Shown here: in pieces, positions 31,691 through 42,720 of the stretch | Layout of the letters: each line of letters begins with the position of its first letter | How positions within the stretch are numbered: the first letter of the stretch is position 1 | Assembly (NCBI GenBank): GCA_033558025.1 | Contig: JAUCEF010000018.1 | Span: 4,712,001 to 4,776,000, forward strand | Direction of reading: 5' to 3' | DNA from: Phytophthora sp. 'mugwort' | Taxonomy: Eukaryota > Oomycota > Peronosporomycetes > Peronosporales > Peronosporaceae | Length of the DNA: 64,000 nt | Made by a program: the position numbers and the translations under genes | Notes under the pieces: model-generated | Told to the model about the DNA's origin: nothing | Databases searched by the model: none | The model's input: only the letters and a program-made list of their open reading frames with translations

Positions 31691-32339
31691 GCAACCGTCT
31701 TGGATGGTTCCAGCCCACATTCCTACATTGAGCGGCAAGCTGCACGCGTTCCTCGAAGGGGGCGGCAGGGAAGTAAAACGGCGCCTTCGAGCTTTCTACA
31801 CCTAAGCGAAGGCATATCATGGTGTGGAGCACTGAATCCTGGAATACAATGATGACGCAGACAATAGTTAGTGGCTTCGCAAAGCTGGCGTACTCAATGA
31901 TACGCGCACTCGTGAAGATGATATCAATACTTCACCTGGTGATGTTGGAGAGATTTTGACAAGCTTCGAGTCCTACATGTTGAGAATGCTGCTGCTACGC
32001 CACCGTCAACTCCAGTGATGACGCAGCAAGCGTCTACAGCTCCGTGTTGTCCGACAGTATCAGCGAGGAGAGCTAAAATGCAATATTGTCCAGGCAAAGG
32101 ACGCAATATTTCATTGAATCCTTGACAAACGCATGATTTTACGAAATTTGCGTAGCTGCAGCCTTATGGGTAGCTAGGCATACACACCATGCAGCATTGT
32201 GCCACGTTTCAGCGCGGTCCGCCTCCTGGCGGACGAGGAATCGCCGCTCCACCACTGCTCCTGGTCACTTGAGTATTGTTGGGCCGGAATAGTGGGCATT
32301 TGCATCAGCACAGCATTAGCTCGTTTAAGTCCGTGTATT
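31691..32339. other. Unassigned repeat-block sequence
   Basis: Between the pogo relic and the hAT relic; frames are short and I see no domain or terminal repeat. Confidence 0.4.
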
Positions 32340-33945
32340 TCAATGTTTCTGAACAGAGGTCGAAAGACCACCCCCATTTGCATTTGGGTGATGCCTCCGA
32401 CAGGGGAATACGGTACTTCAAGTGCAAGTACTGTGGCACGGTGCGCCGTCAGCTGCCATCGAGTTGCTACGGCAACATCTGGGCCACCTCCGCGACAAGA
32501 CGCTGACTACGAGGCCGACTACATTGCGCATGCCATCGCTACGGCCGTCAACCTACAGTCGTTCGAATCGTGCGCCAGGATGGCTAACATCTACTGGATG
32601 GAGTTGGTCATCGACCGCAACATTCAACTTTCTGAGGTGGACCACTCGGTGACCCGCTCTATGTCTCGTCTGATCCCCATCTCCTCCAAGATGCATAAGA
32701 AGTACATCGCAGCGACCACCGAAGCTCTCGAGCTGGCGATCGCTGCAGTCATCCCACCGCATTTTGGAATCGTGTTCGACGGCTGGTCGTGCTTTCAGAT
32801 TACTATGTGGCTCTGTATGCCGTGTTTTGGTGCGAGGGTCTGGCCGAGTACCTGCTTTTGTCACTTGCTGCGCTTGACGAGACGGACATGACCGCTGAGT
32901 CCCCCCCCTCCTGCGCTTATATCCGGAACATCCCCGATATTTTTGGCCAAATCAGCGACGTGGCAGCGGTTTCTCGTCGGCGGCAATTGCGCGACCGGCC
33001 AGGCAACCGCCACCTTGTCGGGGTGCAGGTGGTAGGATGCGCGTCGCACCGCTTCAACCTGTCGGCCAAGAAGTATCTCGGCGAGCACGAAGACCTGGTC
33101 GAGACGATCAGCGCGCTCATGACGGCGCTGCGGACCGTGAAGAACCGCCCCGAGCTTCGCCGCCACACAAGTCTCGCGCCGTTGCGTGCGAACGTGACCC
33201 GGTGGAGCTCGACGTTCATGATGCTGGAGCACTACGTGCAAATCCGCGAGGCCATCAAGCGCGACAATGCCGTCTTTGACATGGTTCAAAGTCGGCGTTA
33301 CACCGTCGTATCGTTGCTCTGGTCGAGAACCTCAAGACTATCAACTGCGTAAAAAAGCAGCAGCAGCAGCAGGAAACCTCGCTAACGATGGGCGCTGTGC
33401 GTTTACTTTTGGACAAAATGGCGGAAATGTTTCCTATTACGCAGGTGTACCTGCTAGCCTACGCGCGCATCGTGCATTCTCCAGCGTTCAAGCGCGCCGT
33501 GGAGAAGGTGAGTTGCGTTGGTTATACTGTTGCTTGATATTGTTCTTAGGTTGTGTTAAATCGCGCAGCGGAGGTAACACTCGATGGGCTGGAGGTGCTG
33601 GAGCCGTTCAAGCTGAACGAAGAGCTCACGCCGACCACGGATGCGTCAGTCGCACGCCCACGAACGCGTGCTCGCAGGGACAACGAAGCCTTCGCGACAG
33701 CTTTTGCGCTCGGGGGATGTCGCCGAACCGTCGTCACCGCTCTACACCCTCGTGATCCCGCCCACGACCAACCACTGCGGGAGGTTCTTCTCGCAGTACA
33801 AATCGTCATGACAGCCCAGCGCTCGTCACTGTTCCCGCTCAACTTTGGGATGTTGGTATTCTTGCGCGCCAACCGTAAGTACTGGGATTCATACACTCTC
33901 CTGAACATCAGTATTGCTGACGTCGAAGACAGCTCAGACAGCTAG
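32340..33945 (+). pseudogene. hAT transposase, nearly full length but frameshifted
   Basis: Blocks of a hAT transposase lie in order on the plus strand in different frames. At 32420-32510 there is a BED-type zinc finger (YFKCKYCGTVRRQLPSS). At 32510-32800 a helical region leads to VIPPHFGIVFDGWSC. At 33020-33290 come the family blocks VQVVGCASHRFNLSAKK and RANVTRWSSTFMMLEHYVQI. At 33760-33890 the C-terminal dimerisation part (PPTTNHCGRFFS, then FLRANRKYWDS) follows a spacer. At least four frame changes are needed to join them. A short AGC microsatellite lies at 33355-33371. I found no terminal inverted repeats. Confidence 0.7.
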
Positions 33946-34209
33946 GTGTAGGAAATGTAAGTGCAATACACTACCTATTGCCCCATACCTGTTATGGCGG
34001 CGTTTGACCGGCCAATTTTCTTACTGATGTGTAAAGGCTCGTACAACAGATCCGAGCACATTTGAAGATAAATAATGCATGTATATCATACGATTGAATG
34101 GAGTACAGATTTTACTACAATAAATGGAATAAAATTAAATGTTCCCTTACCGGTACTACATCAAACCGAATAATATGCAATCGAATATTGATACAGTAGC
34201 GTAACGATA

Positions 34210-34418
34210 CAGTCCGCGATAGTGGTATATGAACACTATCGGTCTCTCCAAAGTGTTTTTATCAAGTTGTGTTTTCATTCGCTGAAATTACCCTGGATTA
34301 TAACGAATTGCAAGATCTGCCGATTGCACCAACTTTTGATGCTGAATTCCACCTGGTTTTGAAAAACGATGAGAAATATTACTTCACGAGGTGCGACACA
34401 ATATATGAACATAACTTC
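34210..34418 (+). repeat. Left 209-nt terminal inverted repeat
   Basis: Starts CAGTCCGCGATAGTGGTATA and ends GAACATAACTTC. It pairs with 35566-35774; all four differences are C/T or G/A transitions. Confidence 0.92.
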
Positions 34419-34470
34419 CACATGACCGAAACATTTGTTTTAAAGTATTATGGATGCGATTCGCGCGTTG

Positions 34471-35358
34471 CTAATACGAAATATATGCTCCCCGGCGTAC
34501 TAATACCCGGATGCAGCGTTGCGCATTGATGGTCAGATCTGTGAGCGTCTTGGGAGGAATTGCAGCCCATGCCGCCAAAACCGCTTTCTTCAGCTCGTCT
34601 TTCGTGTTGTACGGCTTCCCGCCTTCGTAAACTTGCTGGGTCATGATGCCCCATAGATTTTCAATACGATTGAGGTCTGGGGACAAAGCTGGCCAGTCCA
34701 TAATGTCGATCCCTTGGGCCTAAAGCCAGTTCATCGTGTAGCGGGATGTGTGGATGGCCGCATTGTCTTATGAAAGATATGGTTTTCCGCATAGATGAGC
34801 GGTTGCAAATGCGTGCGTAGGGTGCTCACATACCTGACGGAGTCTTGGTTGCCATCCACGAACTTCAATTCAGACTTGGTATCCGCACGAAATGCTCCCC
34901 AAATCATGACACCACTGCCACCAGTATGACGGACGTTGAGCTCCTTAGATCGACGCATGCTGACCCATTCGTAGCGCATGCCATCCGGGCCATCCAGGTA
35001 CCACTTCTTCTCATCGCTGAAAGCCACTTGACACCACGCTTCGTCATCCTTGAGGCCCATACGCTCGGCCCACTTGACCCTTGCTTCTCGGTGGCGCTTC
35101 GTCAACACTGGAGCGGCACCACGCTTCTTGTACTTGAGCCAGCTCACCTTGATCACGTGCTGAACCGTACGCACGCTGTGCACCAACCTGAGCTTCTCTT
35201 TCACTTTTTTGCGGACAAGCGGAGCACGGACACACAGCGGATGATATGCGCTTATCACCCGCAGTCACTTTCGACACGCTTCCAAGCCGTTTCTTGGGCT
35301 GAAAATTAGCAGGCACCTTCCACACATTCTGCGCGACACCGACAGAGCGTGTGAGCAA
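34471..35358 (-). pseudogene. Tc1/mariner transposase, DD34E, one frameshift and one stop in the catalytic core
   Basis: The main frame (34731-35258) has a helix-turn-helix-linked region ending TKRHREARVKWAERMG, then the first catalytic segment VAFSDEKKWYLDGPDGMRYE and GGSGVMIWGAF. Near 34770-34780 a lost base shifts the frame before the second catalytic motif (DNAAIHTSRYTMNWL), which is then followed by an in-frame TAG. The third motif [18 protein letters not shown] is at 34640-34701. Counting across the damage there are 34 residues between the second Asp and the Glu. The far N terminus is also disturbed near 35260. Confidence 0.85.
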
Positions 35359-35565
35359 ATGTGCGATGCCCCGGACCGAAAAACCGCGCAGTGAGAGCGT
35401 CCGAATTGACTCGTGTTCTTTGTTGGACAGATGTGAAGCTCATGCCATCGTTGGCGAATTGAAAAGTGGCGCCACGATTGGTGAGATAGCAGTATGTATA
35501 GTAAACACATTAACAACGCGTGGCGAGGGTTATGGATCAAACTTACGCAAACTTTCCGCAAACCC

Positions 35566-35774
35566 GAAGTTATGTTCATATATTGTGTCGCACCTCGTGA
35601 AGTAATATTTCTCATCGTTTTTCAAAACCAGGTGGAATTCAGCATCAAAAGTTGGTGCAATCGGCAGATCTTGCAATTCGTTATAATCCAGGGTAATTTC
35701 AGCGAATGAAAATACAACTTGATAAAAACACTTTGGAGAGACTGATGGTGTTCATATACCACTGTCGCGGACTG
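35566..35774 (-). repeat. Right 209-nt terminal inverted repeat
   Basis: Reverse complement of 34210-34418. It starts GAAGTTATGTTC and ends CGCGGACTG just before the TA target site. Confidence 0.92.
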
Positions 35775-35776
35775 TA

Positions 35777-36460
35777 TGATATAGATCTTTTTATTGTAAT
35801 TGAAATCAAATTACTATACCTAGTAGTAGCTGACTACTACCGCCGTGAAACTAATACTTCAACTTCAAAATCGCTGCGATAGGCGATAAAACCTCGATTG
35901 AACCGACTCCTAACACGGCTGTTCTGCGCGCTTCAGACTGTCCTGCTGTAGGTGGATGGTTGGATATATTGGAGAGTCAGGAGGTCGTAAAAGTTTGGTT
36001 CAATATCGCTAACTTTCCAGAGAATTACAAACATAAACTAGTTTCATCCCAACTGCGTCGATGTCTGCGCCGTTATCTACTCGCAGAACGCTGTTATCAA
36101 CACAACAAAGATACAGTAAGAACCGCGCTGCCTTTAGCTTTTCATTGTGCGTGCTCCCGACTTTTACGTGCTTGTGTAGCTAAACGTAGGTCAAGTTACA
36201 TGAATTGCCAAGTTTGGCTCAGATATGAGCGACGGAGAGACTGGAACAAAACACTTCCTCCGTAGTCCATACAGCGCGGACATGGGGGGTGGATATACCA
36301 AACGATACAATAGTGGATGTAGCAATGACGGCCCGGGAGAAATGGCAGCAGCTCATCGGAAGTACTGGGCTGAAATTCCCGAGTCCCGCATGGGATGTTG
36401 CATCTGACATTTATCGAAGGAGATACTAGCCGATTGAATTGCAGAAATTACTGATGTTCA
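35777..36460. other. Unassigned repeat-block sequence
   Basis: Includes an open frame 35960-36265 (plus) with no recognisable domain. It may be the upstream part of the LINE fragment to its right, but I cannot show that. Confidence 0.4.
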
Positions 36461-37480
36461 CTATGCGAGTATTTCTAAACGCGACAAAACAATCTCGACT
36501 CCCCGATGAAGGTAAACGAGTTTTACTGGGCGATTATTTCGTTGAGGAAAGGAGAATCAAGTGGTTTAGAAGGCGTACCAGCCAAATACTGCGAACTTTT
36601 TAACTAAGTGGGCGAAAGATTACGAATTAATCTACGCTACTCAAGTTCCCAAGGCGATAGTTTCATTGGCGATGCTACATATCCCTACTATGTAAGAAAG
36701 GTATCCGATCTCAGCCAAACACAATAGACCCTTTTTGACATTGCTTAGCCACTATACCAAACTAGGTCCAAACTGTTGGCGTTTCGCATGGGAGACATTT
36801 CACTTAAGCTACCGTTCCCAGATCAATATGGATTTACGAAAGAACAATCGATACGAGGAGCAATGGTGGAATTCCTAGACTTTGAAATATCTAGCGAGAG
36901 AGAAGAGGTTCATTGACGCTGGGGTAGTCCTGTTTGTTTTCGCTCAAGCGTTTGATAGTGGTTATGGCCAGTATTGGACATAATACGAGCACTATCATGT
37001 CACCAACATTCGATCCACCCCGTTACGTTACGTCGTCCATGAAGCCATTTACACAAGATATACAGGCGCAAAGACTCAAGTCTGTTAGCGTTCAAAATGG
37101 GGTTCTACGCAAATTCAATCTCGCACCAGCAGATTGACCTGTGCTAAAACGAGCCAACGGAGATTTGCTAGCACGACGCGAGCACGAAGCTCGGCCGAAA
37201 TCACTTCGTGAAGGAAAGTCGCGTGTTAGCTCGCAATGCAGACTATAGCATCAGTATGGGTGAGCACAAAAGATGAAGCAGAAACGCTGTCTAACGTTGA
37301 CCTCCAGCGAAGCGGTCAGTGTTTAATATCATCTACAAAAAGTGGCAATCACGAATCCCAGTCCGGAACGACGGCTTGTCTGGAATGTTATGGGTCACAA
37401 CGTTACACCCTAGAGAAACCTGTGCGATGTAAATTTGAATCTAAGTTGCTGCAAAACGCGTTTACGTCATGGCCTTGTGT
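36461..37480 (+). pseudogene. Fragment of a non-LTR retrotransposon reverse transcriptase
   Basis: Read in shifting frames, the plus strand gives blocks in the order of a LINE reverse transcriptase: KVNEFYWAIISLRKGESSG, then ISLKLPFPDQYGFTKEQSIR and GAMVEFLDFEI, then GVVLFVFAQAFDSG, which corresponds to the first catalytic motif (usually LDFAxAFDS). Stops and frame changes occur every 50-100 codons. No YADD box, poly-A tail or target duplication is visible, so this is an internal fragment. It is unrelated in detail to the large LINE at 47.6-55.4 kb. Confidence 0.55.
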
Positions 37481-37865
37481 GTAACATGCATTTTTACGTC
37501 GCGGGCGAGGAAGAAGCCATATGAAAGTATTTCAACCCAGGCTGACCTTATCGAACGCGTGTTTATATACGATTACGTGACGTTGTGGAGCAAAACGGAT
37601 CTCAATTCAGCCTGCATTTGCGATTGAGCATTTTGGAGCCTGTCCAATTTACCACAACTCGTTTGAGGACCCTTGCTGCATCTAATTTCTATATGCAGCC
37701 GCAAAAATAGAAACTAACAGAGTCCCAATGGTCCGTATGCACCGGTTTACCACAGAAGCTAAAGTCGTTGACCTCGTTTCGGGAGGGTGGACGAAATCAA
37801 GTACGAGCTCAATAAAACGTGGAAGAAGACAGGCGTTGCAATAGGTTGCACATAATGATTAAATT
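37481..37865. other. Unassigned repeat-block sequence
   Basis: A short stretch with stops in all frames between the LINE fragment and the DDE transposase relic. Confidence 0.4.
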
Positions 37866-38830
37866 TTACAGGGTATTGATTGTATTCGTGCCGAAAACGA
37901 GGTGCGCTTGCGAGGAGGATCCCCCACTCGTTAAAGGGCCGTGAATGAATGTACTAGTGATCCTCTCCTTATCCCTCGGATTAACCACATTTCGAGCGTG
38001 AAACGCGACGACATTGATCGCATATATATTTAATCCTTGTCGCTGCAGCGTTTTTCTTTTGGAGTTCCGTGAGATCCAAATCAAGTTTTTTCATGTCGGT
38101 CATGATGGCAACATACCATAGTTTCTTTGAGGCACCATATGTTATCATCATGATCGGCAGGGCCAAGCATTTTGTCCAGTATCACCGCGAGGGTCAATCG
38201 AGTAAATGCTCGTATCCAGAAAAAGAGTAGAGGGTCGGGAGCGCCTCTACTGATCGGGTTCGGTCGGGAGACTTCTACAGTCCATTAAAGGGTTCAAAGA
38301 CGCCGACATCGAGCGGTTGAAAAAGCGAGATGTGCGACGGAAGCAGGAACAGCTGCACGTTGATGGCTCGAGCGAACTCCTCGCTTCGCTGGAAAATATG
38401 CGGGTAATGACCATCCGTGACCAACATCTGGGGTCACGCTGAACCGATTTGTACCTTGGAAATAGATGTTCCCGTTCACATTATAACATTCCGAACTCAT
38501 TCAAGTCGCTCCAGCCACAGGTCCATTCATCCCCCACCTAGTATTTTGTACACATCACCGAAAATATATATCGGAGGTATCATTCCTCCGGCTGCATTGG
38601 TGCATCCCATAATTGATATGCTTTCACAGTCATGAGAGCATCTCGTGTTGACCACAGGGCCTCGAGCAAAAAGCACTGTAGCCGACATCGCCGCCCCTTG
38701 CGGACACACACCAGTCTTGTCATAGTTCCATATACGTTGTGGCGGCACTCCAGGTAGAACAGATTCCAATCAACCAGCATACAGCCAGGAAAACTCTGTT
38801 GAATTGTTAGTGCGCTTGCCATTTAGCATT
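37866..38830 (-). pseudogene. DDE transposase of the pogo/Tigger type, degraded
   Basis: On the minus strand 38769-38527 gives PPQRIWNYDKTGVCPQGAAM and SISIMGCTNAAGGMIPPIYI, the first catalytic segment (Asp in NYDKTG) of this family. About 100 bp on, in another frame, DGHYPHIFQRSEEFARAINV and LLPSHISLFQPLDVGVFEPF form the end of the catalytic core. The last part (38166-37866) is a Lys-rich, charged tail. Stops and frameshifts make it inactive, and no terminal repeats are seen. Confidence 0.65.
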
Positions 38831-39382
38831 TGATTTCGAACGCAACCTCGGGCTTGTGCCTATTACGAGGCGTTGCATCCACTTGTCGTTAGGAAACTCA
38901 GGAGGTACATCACCATCAGACTATTCGCCAACGCGCATTGTCGGATCATATAGCGAGCGCTGGTTTCAATACAAAATCGTAACTGTCACCACCTCCAACA
39001 TGCCTCGCTCATGTCCCCGAGTCAGATACTTTAGGTCTCTTCCCTTCGTTGCGTGCACTGGACCTTGCCGTAAAGTCACCCGTTAACGCCTCTCTGTCTA
39101 CGCCATAAGTCTTCGCTGACCTTTGCTCGACCTCCCACGCCGCACCGACCCTAGCGTCCCCTCCCACGGCGGGCCGTTTTCGGCCATGGTGAAACAGCTA
39201 CAGCCTCTCCGTTCGCGCGCAAACTTGAATCTGGACTGAAACCTGGTGCGGATTCGACAGGATTGTCTCTTCGGCTTGGCAAGGCTTACGGATATAAGCG
39301 GATAGCAAAGACAGCCTAAACAATTGAATTGGTTTCAGCGTCTATCTTGGGTTTCGTATGGAAAGGGCTTTCTGTCGCGGCT
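38831..39382. other. Unassigned repeat-block sequence
   Basis: An open frame at 38856-39086 may be the upstream region of the DDE relic. Nothing else is recognised. The foldback repeat begins at 39383. Confidence 0.4.
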
Positions 39383-39598
39383 CGAATTATGTCCGGCCCC
39401 TACACATTGTTGCATACAGAGATTAGTAGTACTGTAGCAAGAGGCTGACAACCATCGTACGATTGTGGTTGTCAGCCTCAGAGATTAGTAGTACTGTAGC
39501 AAGAGCTGACAACCACAATCGCACGATGGTTGCTAGCCTCTTGCTACAGTACTACTAATTTCTGTATGCAACAATGTGTAGGGGCCGGACATAATTCG
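39383..39598. repeat. 216-bp foldback: 93-nt inverted repeat with 30-nt loop
   Basis: The left arm 39383-39475 (starting CGAATTATGTCCGGCCCCTA) and the right arm 39506-39598 are reverse complements over 93 nt with only four mismatches. The 30-nt loop (39476-39505) holds a further direct copy of part of the left arm (GAGATTAGTAGTACTGTAGC). Just outside the right arm, 39596-39620 repeats in inverted orientation the piece ACGATGGTTGTCAGCCTCTT found in the left arm. No coding potential. It could be a foldback MITE or the result of an inverted duplication. Confidence 0.9.
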
Positions 39599-41515
39599 TA
39601 CGATGGTTGTCAGCCTCTTGTTGAAGCTTCCCGGTCAGCGCGTTTAGTTACTCGACTTTAGCGATTAAAACTCCTGCTTCATCCTCGACAAGGGCCTTGT
39701 GAGTTTCCAGCTCTTGCGCTTTGACCCCGTCTTTGTGCTTCTGAAGTTGGATGTCGAGTAGCTTGCACTTTCGTATCTGTTGCGTCTGTGCTTCTTTTAC
39801 CCATGACAGGAAGTCTGCGCGCGGTACTGCTACAACATTGAGAGCTCTCAGCCGTGGCCGATTTGCTTGAGGACGATGAAAGCGGTGCAGTCGACGACGG
39901 CGGCCTTTACCTTAATGCTATTGCTTCGATACTTAACTCGCTCAACAATCACCAAAGCTGATTATTGGCCCCCGAGACGGATATTTATGACCGACCTAAT
40001 GTGTGCTTAGCTCGATCTGCGTATGAGCAGGAGGACTTTCGCCTATGTGCTTCACCGCATTAAAATTGACTGTTTTGCTCGCGTTCCCGCCAAGCAGGAG
40101 CAAGCGCCCGCTCAGCTCCGGCTGGAAGAATTCCTGTTTTTTCATGCAGGCTTTGTCTGTCCATCGGATAGCGCAGCCCTATGGAATTGACGAAGGCGAT
40201 AATATTTGCTGTTACTAACTAACTACACGTTTTAAGATGTTGGCTAACGCAATTTTTTGTGCATGCATTAGGTTCGGTATACAAATTCAGGGATCGTGTC
40301 GCTACTGCTGTGCTGGCGTTGGAGACAGAGTATCTGTGCTGGTCAAATACAGCCGATAGAGCTACAACTGCACGAGCTTTTGAAGCACGGTCTGCCTTTT
40401 CGACGTGTGCAGGTGTGTAGACGGCGCGACTTCCAACTGCGGAACGCCCCCACAGTATATCCTGTGTGGTATTTGTCGCGGAAGTCAGTGTACTGCTTTG
40501 GAGCTCAAATTATTTGCCACCCCTGCCACCGTATTGTTAACATGTGCGCTCTCAAATGCCTATCTGAACTGTTTACAGTGCTCTTATTGTCGACTAGCCA
40601 GACGTTTGCATGCCAAGCGGGCAATGAGCATAGCTGGCGGCTCAGGCTATTTTTTTCGATCCAGGCCAGTACGTGCTTGGGGGCGCAGCTTACTAGTGTT
40701 GCTTTTCTCCATTGTAACGATCATTGTAGTCGTTGTAGTGGTAGCGGTGGCCGACGGGCTGGGAAGCATCGAGTCCGTGGTCGCCGCGGACAACGCGTTA
40801 TTCGTGACAGGAAAGGCTACCGTGGTCAGCGAGTTCGTCGTGGCCGACGGCTTGGTCTTGGTCGGCGTGTTGACTGTGTCCACGACTGGAGTATTGGTTG
40901 TAGTCATCATGTAGTGCAACGTGGGCGTCGGGTTGGCGTTCGGTGTACTGTCGGCAGGATCTCTATCAAGGAACGGTCGCTACGTCACACAGCCATTCCT
41001 CACTGTAGTGTCTAGCGTGAGGACATGTGGCTGAACCCTGTTGCGCCTCGGGCCGAATATCTCGTCCATCTCGTAAAGTTATTTTCGTTTTGGCAGCATT
41101 TCTGTTTTCAAAATTGGAAACGACAAGTCCCTCAGTAAACGCAACCACGAAATAATGAAAAGGAGTTACATTGATGTTCGATGAATTAGTGGCATTGGCA
41201 CGAAGCCGGAGTGGATCAGCTTGGTATTGTACGTCTTGTATGAACACTCGAGCTTATACGTTTGATGCTCTTCGATTTCACTTGTGTGGGTGATTTCTGC
41301 GGAAGAACAGCTAATACGCTCTCATAAAACGTTTGTGTTAACTCCCGTAGTGTACTCTGATGGTTGGAGGATAAAAAACCAGCAGATCATACTCGTCTTG
41401 ACTCCCCACCACTTGCTAACCATAATGAAAAAAAGCACAAGTCTTGCCTGCCTAAGTGGCTGGTTGTGGGTTTCCAGTCAAATTCAGTCGCCGACATTCC
41501 AACCATGTCAAACCT
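39599..41515. other. Unassigned repeat-block sequence with low-complexity coding-like stretches
   Basis: Frames at 40296-41015 overlap one another on both strands. One plus frame (40405-40914) ends in a run of Val/Ile with valine codons GTA/GTT/GTG, whose complement reads as a Thr-rich peptide. This is low-complexity sequence rather than evidence for a protein. No RNA gene or element end was recognised. Confidence 0.4.
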
Positions 41516-42720
41516 TCACTTTAATTGATCCTTCCGATTTTTTCCTTCTAGGTTTGAGTTGAAAAAGACAACACGAACATTTGATCTAATTGCTGCTGAA
41601 ACATACTTTTTAACCGTGATAGTCCCTAATACCGACCAGTGCGAAACCGTTTCCCAGTCGAAGTCAATCGAATCAAGAAACGTTGTTAGGTATTTAGCGA
41701 CTTTGGCCGCAAATCTCGTTTGCTGGTCTTCTTCGCCTTCAGTATAGTCTTTGAGCTTCTCTATGTGCTCGTTTCGCTCGAGGTCCTTGCAGACGATGAC
41801 GGTTTCGAGACGTGTTCGTACGCAAGACATGGAGCCCAATGATTTTGCCCCTGATCGGTTAGTGAAAATGCGCTCCACAGTGCGAGTGTATAGTTCCGCG
41901 TTGTCATCAGACTCCAGTAGTCTCGAATTCAGGTCGAACAAATCATCATCAGATAGACCCAACACATTTTCCTCGGTTTTGCGGGCTCCAGCATCACCAT
42001 GGTCGGTGTCCACTGAGGCAGGGAGGCCAAATCAAATCGAAATTCTGGCTCGTCATGCTCTAAAACCCCACTTCTATGGAGGACTTCATATCCATCGTCA
42101 GCCTCACCGTCGTCACCAGTCTGGTGACGTCATGTTCAGGAGCGACCCCTTCAGCAGTAGCGACTTCGTGTTCACCAATGACTTCATCGTCATCATTATC
42201 GACTCACCTTTGTCCGTATCTCTGGATGCGTCGCTCGTTGATGTGGTTTCCGTCGGATCATGGACCACAGCGCTCAGCTCTGTAGTCCCAGCAGCGCTGA
42301 TGTTGTGCTTCTCGGCCAGCAAGCTTCCATTCTGGCAAAGTGGAGGCACATCTTGTCCAGTTTTCCAGGTACAGAGACGCCCTTCTAGATTTCGGCCGGG
42401 GTGAAACCCATGTCCGTCTCAGAACGATTTGCCGTCAGCGCCTTAGAGAATCGCCTCTTGTATGTCGTCCACCGGCGGCTCATGTTGGACGTTGAGAGCA
42501 ATTTCAGCTTGGCTTTTTTGTGTTGGCGTGCAGGTGCTCGGCGAGTTGGCCGAAAGCATCCGGCTTTTGGTCTTGGCGCCAACTATCGTCTTCTTTTTTT
42601 CTGCGCCCCGTGAACCTTGGCAAAGATCTTCGGATTTTCCATCCAGCTGTCGATTATCAAGTAATCGTCGCGCGACAGATGAACCTTTAATTGCCCTTCA
42701 TCTTCATCACGGTCGCTCAT
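41516..42720 (-). pseudogene. SANT/MADF-like DNA-binding protein of a transposon, frameshifted
   Basis: From an ATG at 42720 the minus strand starts MSDRDEDEGQLKVHLSRDDY, then LIIDSWMENPKIFAKVHGAQ, a block I associate with a family of oomycete proteins that accompany transposons. After a frame change comes RRWTTYKRRFSKALTANRSE, which resembles the last helix of a Myb/SANT domain. A Ser/Thr and acidic linker follows, then a final open part (42013-41516) with HIEKLKDYTEGEEDQQTRFA that looks helical. At least two frame changes are needed. Its role is unknown; identification is by resemblance only. Confidence 0.4.

Larger units (their letters stand above)
34210..35774 (-). mobile_element. Tc1/mariner element with 98 percent identical long TIRs
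   Basis: This 1,565-bp element is flanked by TA on both sides (34208-34209 and 35775-35776). Its 209-nt terminal inverted repeats (34210-34418 and 35566-35774) differ at only four positions that I can count. The transposase is on the minus strand and carries at least one frameshift and one nonsense change. High repeat identity implies recent mobility, possibly supplied by a functional copy elsewhere. Confidence 0.92.

Noticed and set aside
40296..41015. Plus-strand open frame of 239 codons and overlapping Val-rich and Thr-rich frames
   Set aside because: Low-complexity codon runs generate long frames on both strands; no family-like blocks.
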